A DNA stretch of 5,112 nucleotides. Source: an uncultured Saprospiraceae bacterium. GTDB taxonomy: Bacteria > Bacteroidota > Bacteroidia > Chitinophagales > Saprospiraceae. Below, piece by piece: positions 1 to 5,112 of this stretch. Under the pieces are notes generated by a model. It saw nothing but the letters and a program-made list of their open reading frames with translations, was not told where the DNA came from and searched no databases. The first letter of the stretch is position 1; each line of letters begins with the position of its first letter. The DNA is taken from positions 1 to 5,112 of the forward strand of contig CALIQO010000320.1 in NCBI GenBank assembly GCA_938044055.1. The letters are read 5' to 3'. The position numbers were made by a program, and so were the translations under genes.

Positions 1-210
1 CATTACGAATACAATGGGCCACATCAGCACGCCTGCAGACAAGTCCATCCCTAAGCCTTCTACACCTAGCAATGTGAAATTAAGTGGATCAAAACCTAAT
101 GTTTTTTCTAAAGAGAAGATCTTTACGCCTATGAATTCTGCAACTAGGGCATTTCCTAGAAAAAAAGCAGCTAAAATGAGTAAAAGTCTATACGGTTTCT
201 GGGACAACAT
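1..210 (-). CDS. yhhQ: Queuosine precursor transporter, YhhQ/VUT family (3' part cut off by window edge)
   Basis: Only the first 70 codons are visible; the reading frame is open to position 1. Members of this family are inner-membrane proteins that take up 7-deazaguanine precursors (preQ0/preQ1) for queuosine modification of tRNA. The fragment reads MLSQKPYRLL, then a hydrophobic first membrane segment (about residues 8-24) ending in GNALVAEFIGVKIFSL. After a polar stretch a second hydrophobic segment starts near residue 58 (AGVLMWPIVFVM). The combination GNALVAEFIGVK and GVLMWPIVFVM is what I remember from Bacteroidota members of the family. The ATG at 210-208 was chosen as start. A TTG four codons upstream (222-220) is the only other option before an in-frame stop at 237-235. 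There is no clear Shine-Dalgarno sequence. The gene is divergent from the hscA-like gene, with 117 bp between the two starts. The family call rests on pattern recognition of a partial sequence, so the substrate is inferred. Confidence 0.8.
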   Translation of the reverse strand, partial: MLSQKPYRLLLILAAFFLGNALVAEFIGVKIFSLEKTLGFDPLNFTLLGVEGLGMDLSAGVLMWPIVFVM

Positions 211-261
211 TTTCTGAATCAAAACGCAATGCTTTTAAAGATTAAAAACCAGTCGTTGTTT

Positions 262-290
262 TTAAACCCTTTATACTAGAAAGAGTTTAA
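262..290. repeat. Interrupted inverted repeat in the divergent yhhQ/hscA intergenic region
   Basis: The left arm TTAAACCCTTT (262-272) and right arm AAAGAGTTTAA (280-290) are reverse complements at 10 of 11 positions, separated by 7 bp. The single mismatch (C268 against A284) becomes a G-U pair in RNA copied from the minus strand. The leader of the yhhQ-like gene could therefore form an uninterrupted 11-bp hairpin with loop CUAGUAU, about 52 nt upstream of its start codon. In plus-strand RNA the same position is an A-C mismatch. The hairpin is not followed by a U-tract on either strand, so it is not a typical intrinsic terminator. It could be an operator for a dimeric regulator of one or both divergent genes, or an mRNA leader structure. 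A TATACT (272-277) resembling a -10 box overlaps the spacer, but it has no matching -35 element. The repeat is seen directly; any function is inference. Confidence 0.55.
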
Positions 291-307
291 TATTATTCTA
301 CACCTTT

Positions 308-321
308 GCGATAAGCGATAA
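308..321 (+). repeat. Tandem 7-bp repeat just upstream of the hscA-like start
   Basis: GCGATAA occurs twice back to back, ending six bases before the ATG at 328. Immediately upstream, CACCTTTG (301-308) matches the Bacteroidota -7 promoter consensus TAnnTTTG at all fixed positions but the first. No TTTG -33 element is found at the expected spacing, so I do not call a promoter. If this element were used, the mRNA leader would be only about a dozen bases and would consist mainly of the repeat. No Shine-Dalgarno sequence precedes the start. The repeat is short enough to be chance. Confidence 0.3.
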
Positions 322-327
322 AGTAAC

Positions 328-2190
328 ATGAGTAAGATAAATATAAATTTAAAAGATGGCAATATCTCCAAAGATAAAAAGGATGTGATCATAGGCATTG
401 ATTTAGGAACGACCAATAGTCTAGTTGCCTATATCAACGATGGAGAAGCATTTCCTGTAAAGGACGAACAAGGAATCCATGCACTCGTGCCATCAATCGT
501 ACACTTTACAGAAGATGGAAATATTCTGGTAGGAGAAGAAGCTAAAAAAATGCTAAATGTAGCGCCGGAGCGATCGATATATTCTGTTAAAAGGTTAATG
601 GGTAAATCTTATACCGATTTAAAAAAAGACAGCGACCTACTTGGATACAAAGTAATAGAATCTGAAAAAGAAGAGCTTGTAAAAATCTCGATCGATGATC
701 GATTTTATTCTCCAGTGGAATTATCAGCAGAGATATTAAAGTACTTAAAGTCTAGAATAGAAAAAGAGCTAAAGAAAGAAGTAAGTAAAGCCGTCATAAC
801 TGTTCCTGCATACTTTAACGATACACAACGACAAGCAACCCGTGATGCTGGAAAACTTGCAGGTCTTGATGTACTAAGAATCGTTAACGAACCGACAGCG
901 GCAAGCCTCGCCTATGGAATCGGTATTTCTAAGGAGGAATCTAAAACGGTGGCCATATATGATCTAGGTGGTGGAACTTTCGATATATCTATTTTAGAGA
1001 TTGACAATGGCATATTTGAAGTATTGTCTACCCACGGAGATACGTATCTAGGAGGAGATGATTTCGATAGAAACATTATAGATTTCTGGGTTAACAACAA
1101 GGCTGTTGATCCTGTAAGGTTACAAGAAGATAAGCGGTATGGACAGACAGTGAGGATGAATGCAGAACATGCTAAAATCACTTTAAGCTCTGAACCTTTT
1201 TTTTCCATCAATCTAGAAGGCAGTGAGCTTTCTATAGATACTGAAACATATGAAAAAATCAGTAGCCCATTGATTCAGAAAACGCTGGAAGCTTGTAGAA
1301 TGGCGATGAAAGATGCTGAATTAGAAACGCATGAAATAGATCATGTAATTATGGTTGGAGGATCTACAAGAATGCCTATTGTAAGAAATGCTGTAAGCAC
1401 CTTTTTCTCTAAAGAAGTGGATATAAGTTTAAATCCTGATGAGGTGGTTGCTATAGGTGCTGCAATCCAAGCAGACATTCTTGCTGGCAATAGAAAAGAC
1501 CTATTGCTCTTAGACATAACTCCTTTATCGCTGGGCATAGAAACTGTAGGCGGACTCATGGACAACATCATTTCGAGAAATTCCAAGATTCCTTCAAGAC
1601 AAGCCAGAAATTACACTACTTCTATCGATGGGCAGAAAAACTTGAAGGTCTCGGTATTTCAAGGAGAAAGAGACATGGTGGCGGACAATCGCAAACTGGG
1701 AGAATTTATACTTTCTGGTATCCCTCCTATGCCAGCTGGCATCCCTAAAATTCAAGTAAAATTCAACCTAGATGCAGATGGCATCTTAACTGTAGAGGCG
1801 CTAGAAGAGAGATCAGGTGTTACTGCCCAGATTGAAATAAGATCGCAATATGGTATATCAGAAGAAGACATGGGAAGGATGTTACTATCCAGCATACAAC
1901 ATGCACAATCTGACAAAGAAAAACGATCCCTTATAGAAGCACAGACCGAAGCCAATGCCATTCACCTTGCTACCATTAAGTTTATAAGTCAGAATGAGAA
2001 TTTCTTATCACCCGAAGAAAAAGAGCAACTCAATATTTTAAATAAAAACATTCGAGATAAAATCGATTCAGGTACCAAGGATGAAATCCATACCGCCATG
2101 GAAGAATTGAACGCTTACAGTGCTCCACTTGCTCATAAGGCACTGGACCAGCATATCGGGAAAGCACTTGGTGGGACTAAAATCGAGTAA
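328..2190 (+). CDS. hscA: HscA-type Hsp70 chaperone (iron-sulfur protein assembly)
   Basis: This is a complete 620-residue Hsp70; E. coli HscA has 616 residues. HscA is an ATP-driven cytoplasmic chaperone that, with co-chaperone HscB, acts on the scaffold IscU during iron-sulfur cluster transfer. The ATPase domain spans about residues 20-388. It has phosphate motif GIDLGTTNS (23-31), K88 in SVKRLMG (equivalent to DnaK K70), E188 in VNEPTAA, the second phosphate motif YDLGGGTFD (211-219, T217) and the adenosine motif VGGSTRMP (343-350). The linker DLLLLD (391-396) leads to the substrate-binding beta domain (about 397-505, with QGER at 445-448) and a helical lid (about 510-610). HscA rather than DnaK is indicated by several features: a roughly 20-residue N-terminal extension that places the GIDLGTT aspartate at residue 25 as in E. 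coli HscA, the wording SVKRLMG and [11 protein letters not shown], a segment after TLSS about 10 residues shorter than in DnaK, and no acidic EEVK-like tail. No iscS, iscU, hscB or ferredoxin gene is adjacent. A second DnaK-like paralogue is the alternative. Confidence 0.88.
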   Translation: MSKININLKDGNISKDKKDVIIGIDLGTTNSLVAYINDGEAFPVKDEQGIHALVPSIVHFTEDGNILVGEEAKKMLNVAPERSIYSVKRLMGKSYTDLKKDSDLLGYKVIESEKEELVKISIDDRFYSPVELSAEILKYLKSRIEKELKKEVSKAVITVPAYFNDTQRQATRDAGKLAGLDVLRIVNEPTAASLAYGIGISKEESKTVAIYDLGGGTFDISILEIDNGIFEVLSTHGDTYLGGDDFDRNIIDFWVNNKAVDPVRLQEDKRYGQTVRMNAEHAKITLSSEPFFSINLEGSELSIDTETYEKISSPLIQKTLEACRMAMKDAELETHEIDHVIMVGGSTRMPIVRNAVSTFFSKEVDISLNPDEVVAIGAAIQADILAGNRKDLLLLDITPLSLGIETVGGLMDNIISRNSKIPSRQARNYTTSIDGQKNLKVSVFQGERDMVADNRKLGEFILSGIPPMPAGIPKIQVKFNLDADGILTVEALEERSGVTAQIEIRSQYGISEEDMGRMLLSSIQHAQSDKEKRSLIEAQTEANAIHLATIKFISQNENFLSPEEKEQLNILNKNIRDKIDSGTKDEIHTAMEELNAYSAPLAHKALDQHIGKALGGTKIE

Positions 2191-3108
2191 TCATTTGCCC
2201 TTGAGCGATATAATCAATATGCCTAAAATCACTAAAATGGTGCCCCCTAATTGCAACAATGTAAAAGATTCTCCCAGTATATAATAGCCCATCACGATGG
2301 TAGATATAGGCCCTATGCCGCCTATGATTGCAGCATTATTAGCCCCGATTCTGCGGATGCCTTCCGAAACTAGAAAACTGGGAATTACTGTCGCAGCTAT
2401 TGCCATTGCAACGCCATAAAAGTAGATTTCTTTTTCATAACTCAGGAGACCCATAATCGACCCTCCTGCAAAAAGATAGTGTATGAGTACATACCCACTT
2501 GCACATAACATAGCAATCCCTGTAAATCTTATTGTTCCTATTCTCGGCAACAACCATCCACTCCCTACGAGGTAGCAAGCATAGGTGATCGCAGCTATAA
2601 AAACATACAAGACACCTCTATGGATATCCGGGTTATCTGTCCATGAAATATCTCCCATATATGCCATGGTTACTCCGATATAACTAACCACAATAGCAAG
2701 TATCTGAACCTTGTATATTTTCTTTTTTAAGAAAATCGCAGACAAGAATAACACGATAGTTGGATAAAGAAAAAGTATGACCCTTTCCAATCCGGCAGAA
2801 ATAAACTGTAGCCCTTTAAAGTCAAAGTAGCTTGCCAAGTAATACCCTAAAATTCCGAACATCGCAATATGAAATACATCCTTTCCTCTTAAGCTTACTT
2901 CACCATCAGGTTTCTTTCTCAGACTTAATATCGCTGCATAGATGGGAAAGGCAATTAACATCCTTATTGCCAGAAGAGACAGATGGTCTATGTCATGTCT
3001 GTAGGCCAATTTTACAAGAATGGCCTTCGTAGAAAAAAGGATAGCCCCAATGATTATTATCATTGAGGCCATAATTAACTTTTTTCTATCTAAAGGAATA
3101 TCACTCAC
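2191..3108 (-). CDS. EamA/DMT-superfamily membrane transporter
   Basis: This is a 305-residue polytopic membrane protein with about ten predicted transmembrane segments, roughly at 11-33, 44-62, 77-97, 105-127, 133-151, 163-183, 193-213, 227-246, 256-276 and 284-303. The two halves (about 14-149 and 163-301) form the usual duplicated EamA arrangement. Each half ends in the characteristic pair of helices: LERVILFLYPTIVLFLSAIF in the first, and IGGIGPISTIVMGYYILGES then GGTILVILGILI in the second. Family members move amino acids, metabolites or nucleotide sugars; the substrate cannot be read from the sequence. The frame opens with GTG at 3108-3106, overlapping the end of pruA by 8 bp, which suggests translational coupling. 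An ATG at 3072 (codon 13), preceded by a purine-rich AGAAAAAAG, is a credible alternative start giving 293 residues. The TGA stop at 2193-2191 directly touches the stop of the convergent hscA-like gene. The family is certain; the role and start codon are not. Confidence 0.9.
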   Translation of the reverse strand: MSDIPLDRKKLIMASMIIIIGAILFSTKAILVKLAYRHDIDHLSLLAIRMLIAFPIYAAILSLRKKPDGEVSLRGKDVFHIAMFGILGYYLASYFDFKGLQFISAGLERVILFLYPTIVLFLSAIFLKKKIYKVQILAIVVSYIGVTMAYMGDISWTDNPDIHRGVLYVFIAAITYACYLVGSGWLLPRIGTIRFTGIAMLCASGYVLIHYLFAGGSIMGLLSYEKEIYFYGVAMAIAATVIPSFLVSEGIRRIGANNAAIIGGIGPISTIVMGYYILGESFTLLQLGGTILVILGILIISLKGK

Positions 3109-4729
3109 CTAAGAAAGGGTATCTATAATCAGTAGGTGTTACGAAAGTTTCTTTAATCGTTCTAGGCGACAACCACCTGTATAAATTAAGAATAGATCCA
3201 GCCTTATCATTGGTTCCTGAAGCTCTAGCACCTCCAAAAGGCTGCTGCCCTACTACTGCTCCTGTCGGTTTATCATTAATATAAAAATTACCGGCAGTAT
3301 TCTGAAGTGCTGCTGTAACCTGCTGAGTCACATATCTGTCACCACTGAAAATAGATCCAGTGAGGGCATACGGAGATGACTCATCGACTAGTTTCAGAGT
3401 CTCTTCAAATTGCTCATCTTCATACACATATATAGTCAACACTGGCCCGAAAATTTCCTCTACCATAGATTTAAAGGTAGGGTTGTCTGTAACAATAACA
3501 GTAGGCTCAATAAAATATCCTTCTTCTTTATTATAATTTCCACCGGCGATAATATGAGCTTCACTACTGTTAGCTGCGTAGTCTATATAAGAAGAAATTT
3601 TATCGAATGCTTTCTCGTCTATTACTGCATTAATAAAGTTAGAAAAATCATCTGGAGATCCCATCTTAAAAGTCGATAGATCCGCCACAAGACGATCCAT
3701 AACTGTAGGCCACAATGATGCTGGAATATAGGCTCGGCTCGCGGCAGAACACTTCTGCCCCTGAAACTCAAACGCCCCTCTCGCCAGTGCAACTGCAACC
3801 TGGATCGGATCAGCGGAAGCGTGAGCTACAACGAAATCTTTTCCTCCAGTCTCTCCGACGATACGTGGATAAGATTTATATATATCGATGTTGTTTCCTA
3901 TTGTTTTCCACAACAACTTGAACACTTGCGTGCTTCCTGTAAAGTGAAGACCAGCAAATTCTGGATGTGAGAAAATCACATCACCTGCTTCTGGGCCATC
4001 AGCATACACAAGATTTATCACGCCCGGAGGCAGGCCTGCTTCCGCAAATATCTCCATGATTATTTCTGCTGAGTATATCTGGGTTTCAGCTGGTTTCCAT
4101 ACACACACATTACCTAGTAATGCAGGTGTACCCGGCAGGTTAGCAGCTATAGATGTAAAGTTGAATGGTGTCAATGCAAAAATAAATCCTTCTAGAGGTC
4201 TATACTCCATTCTATTCCATATCCCAGGATTACTTTCTGGTTGTGTTTTATATATTTCCGTCATAAACTGGACGTTGAAACGGAAGAAATCTGCCAATTC
4301 GCATACGGCATCGATTTCAGCTTGGAAAACATTTTTAGATTGTGCAACCATGGTTGCTGCATTCATATCTGCTCTATAAGGCCCTGCTAGGAGGTCTGCG
4401 AATTTCAAGAAGATACTGGCGCGTTCTTGCCATGGCGTTGCTGCCCATTTTTCTCTTGCATTAAGTGCAGCATCAATAGCCTGGGTAACATGCGTTTTCG
4501 TACCCATATTAAAAGTGCCCACCTTATGCTTTATATTGTGTGGAGGGTATATATCAATTTTATTATCTGTATATACTTTCTCGCCATTGATGAACATCGG
4601 GATATCCCTGACTTCATTCATCCTAGAAGACAGTGCTGTTTTCACATCTTCTACATCAGAAGTACCCGGTGCATAAGACCGTACGGGTTCATTCTTGGCT
4701 ACAGGAACTTGAAAAAATGCATTTGACAT
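3101..4729 (-). CDS. pruA: L-glutamate gamma-semialdehyde dehydrogenase (1-pyrroline-5-carboxylate dehydrogenase)
   Basis: The enzyme oxidises glutamate-5-semialdehyde, the open form of 1-pyrroline-5-carboxylate, to glutamate with NAD+. This is the second step of proline breakdown in the cytoplasm. The 542-residue protein is a full-length aldehyde dehydrogenase of the long, stand-alone type related to mitochondrial ALDH4A1. It lacks the proline dehydrogenase domain of fused PutA. Visible landmarks are TPFNF (187-191, oxyanion N190), WKPAE (211-215, cofactor-binding K212), FTGST (263-267), GETGGKD (292-298, general base E293), GQKCSA (324-329, catalytic C327), EIFGPV (425-430) and PFGGARASGTNDKAG (497-511). 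The last is very close to the ALDH4A1 form and strongly supports the substrate. The ATG at 4729-4727 has no Shine-Dalgarno sequence. It lies 10 bp after the coaD stop, and the TGA overlaps the start of the downstream DMT transporter, so the gene is probably the middle one of a three-gene transcript. Proline dehydrogenase is not in the window. Confidence 0.96.
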   Translation of the reverse strand: MSNAFFQVPVAKNEPVRSYAPGTSDVEDVKTALSSRMNEVRDIPMFINGEKVYTDNKIDIYPPHNIKHKVGTFNMGTKTHVTQAIDAALNAREKWAATPWQERASIFLKFADLLAGPYRADMNAATMVAQSKNVFQAEIDAVCELADFFRFNVQFMTEIYKTQPESNPGIWNRMEYRPLEGFIFALTPFNFTSIAANLPGTPALLGNVCVWKPAETQIYSAEIIMEIFAEAGLPPGVINLVYADGPEAGDVIFSHPEFAGLHFTGSTQVFKLLWKTIGNNIDIYKSYPRIVGETGGKDFVVAHASADPIQVAVALARGAFEFQGQKCSAASRAYIPASLWPTVMDRLVADLSTFKMGSPDDFSNFINAVIDEKAFDKISSYIDYAANSSEAHIIAGGNYNKEEGYFIEPTVIVTDNPTFKSMVEEIFGPVLTIYVYEDEQFEETLKLVDESSPYALTGSIFSGDRYVTQQVTAALQNTAGNFYINDKPTGAVVGQQPFGGARASGTNDKAGSILNLYRWLSPRTIKETFVTPTDYRYPFLGE

Positions 4730-4739
4730 AGGGTATTAG

Positions 4740-5112
4740 TTATTTATTGATTATAGGATTCAATTTAATGTCAGAACTGATATGCTCTGGCACGAAGGAT
4801 GAGATATCTCCACCACCCTTTATTATTTCTCTGACGATGGTGCTTGATATGTGAGAAAATTCTGGCTTGCTGATAAGGAATACAGTCTCTAGATTGTCTC
4901 CTATAATGGAATTCAATTGAGAGATAGTCTTTTCATAGTCAAAGTCAGAAGCATTTCTAAGTCCTCTTATCAAGTATCGAGCATTTACTTTTTTACAGAA
5001 ATTTACGGTCAATCCTGAAAAGTTGTCTACTTCTACACTGGGTAATTCAGAGAATGCTTTTTCTAACCATTCTATTCTTCTTTCTAGGGAAAATAGACCT
5101 TTTTTCTGTGAG
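4740..5112 (-). CDS. coaD: Phosphopantetheine adenylyltransferase (5' part cut off by window edge)
   Basis: CoaD transfers AMP from ATP to 4'-phosphopantetheine, giving dephospho-CoA and pyrophosphate in the penultimate step of coenzyme A synthesis. The last 123 residues are visible, with the first whole codon at 5111-5109 (SQKKGLFSLERR...) and a TAA stop at 4742-4740. By comparison with E. coli CoaD (159 residues), just under 40 N-terminal residues lie outside the window, including the PGSFDPxTxGH nucleotide-binding motif. Conserved parts that can be seen are the KKGLFSLERR segment, YLIRGLRNASDFDYE (fragment residues 46-60, with the two substrate-binding arginines of RGLR) and ISSTIVRE (88-95), the C-terminal ATP-binding motif usually seen as ISSSxVRE. 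A TTG at 5012 could be mistaken for a start, but it is an internal leucine codon: the conserved frame continues upstream to the window edge. The gene is first of the visible coaD-pruA-transporter cluster, and any promoter would lie beyond the right edge or further upstream. Confidence 0.95.
   Translation of the reverse strand, partial: SQKKGLFSLERRIEWLEKAFSELPSVEVDNFSGLTVNFCKKVNARYLIRGLRNASDFDYEKTISQLNSIIGDNLETVFLISKPEFSHISSTIVREIIKGGGDISSFVPEHISSDIKLNPIINK

Noticed and set aside
14..217. Open plus-strand frame of 67 codons at the left edge
   Set aside because: It is antisense to the yhhQ-like gene, whose hydrophobic protein matches a known family. The plus-strand translation has no recognisable features.
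248..290. A confident preQ1-I riboswitch call for the yhhQ leader
   Set aside because: The hairpin and A-rich tail resemble one, and the loop sequence is reminiscent. However, the 7-nt loop is too short and the conserved loop cytosine and adjoining bases are not present. Kept only as a hypothesis.
272..308. Promoters for the hscA-like gene: TATACT at 272-277 or CACCTTTG at 301-308
   Set aside because: Neither has a matching upstream element at the right spacing (no -35 box for the first, no TTTG -33 for the second), and AT-rich DNA yields such matches by chance.
683..706. Cluster of ATCGAT/GATC words with AAAATC...GATTTT ends
   Set aside because: It lies inside the hscA-like coding region and encodes the ordinary residues KISIDDRF. 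The palindromy follows from Ile-Asp codons.
912..1586. Two open minus-strand frames (912-1211 and 1341-1586) inside the hscA-like gene
   Set aside because: They are antisense shadows of a well-conserved Hsp70 coding region, with no recognisable domains and no start context.
2110..2240. Possible bidirectional terminator at the convergent junction
   Set aside because: The best pairing found (GTGC/GCAC around GTGCTCC...AAGGCAC) is only about four base pairs and has no T-tract.
3410..4726. Several plus-strand open frames inside pruA (3410-3679, 3715-3921, 4056-4379, 4427-4726)
   Set aside because: They lie opposite highly conserved aldehyde dehydrogenase sequence. Their translations are low in recognisable structure, so they are shadows.
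4740..5012. A separate 90-residue gene starting at TTG 5012
   Set aside because: The same frame continues upstream without a stop to 5111 and encodes conserved CoaD sequence (KKGLFSLERR). The TTG is an internal leucine codon.

Overview
The window is a stretch of ordinary chromosomal housekeeping genes, most likely from a member of the Bacteroidota. The evidence is an AT-rich composition, the near absence of Shine-Dalgarno sequences in front of the starts, and protein variants that look familiar from that phylum: the N-terminus of the queuosine precursor transporter, the PruA form and the HscA form. I assign the phylum from recalled resemblance, not from a search.

Layout. Positions 1-210 (minus strand) hold the first 70 codons of a YhhQ-type queuosine precursor transporter that runs off the left edge. 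A 117-bp divergent intergenic region (211-327) follows. It contains a 29-bp interrupted inverted repeat (262-290) and a short tandem repeat. Positions 328-2190 (plus strand) encode a complete HscA-type Hsp70 chaperone. Its stop codon directly abuts the stop codon of the next, convergent gene. From 5112 down to 2191 there is a compact minus-strand cluster, in transcription order coaD (N-terminus missing at the right edge), pruA, and an EamA/DMT-family membrane transporter. The coaD-pruA gap is 10 bp and pruA overlaps the transporter by 8 bp, so these three are probably one transcript.

Function. CoaD makes dephospho-CoA. PruA oxidises glutamate semialdehyde to glutamate, the second step of proline catabolism. 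The DMT protein exports or imports an unidentified small molecule. HscA is known elsewhere as the chaperone that works with HscB and IscU in iron-sulfur cluster transfer, but no isc partner is present here. YhhQ imports 7-deazaguanine precursors for tRNA queuosine. No common pathway links all five genes.

I found no mobile element, CRISPR array, RNA gene or defence system, and nothing that looks like a new multi-gene system. The most interesting non-coding signal is the inverted repeat at 262-290, which would form an 11-bp hairpin in the leader of the queuosine transporter mRNA. There is no gene-free stretch longer than about 120 bp.
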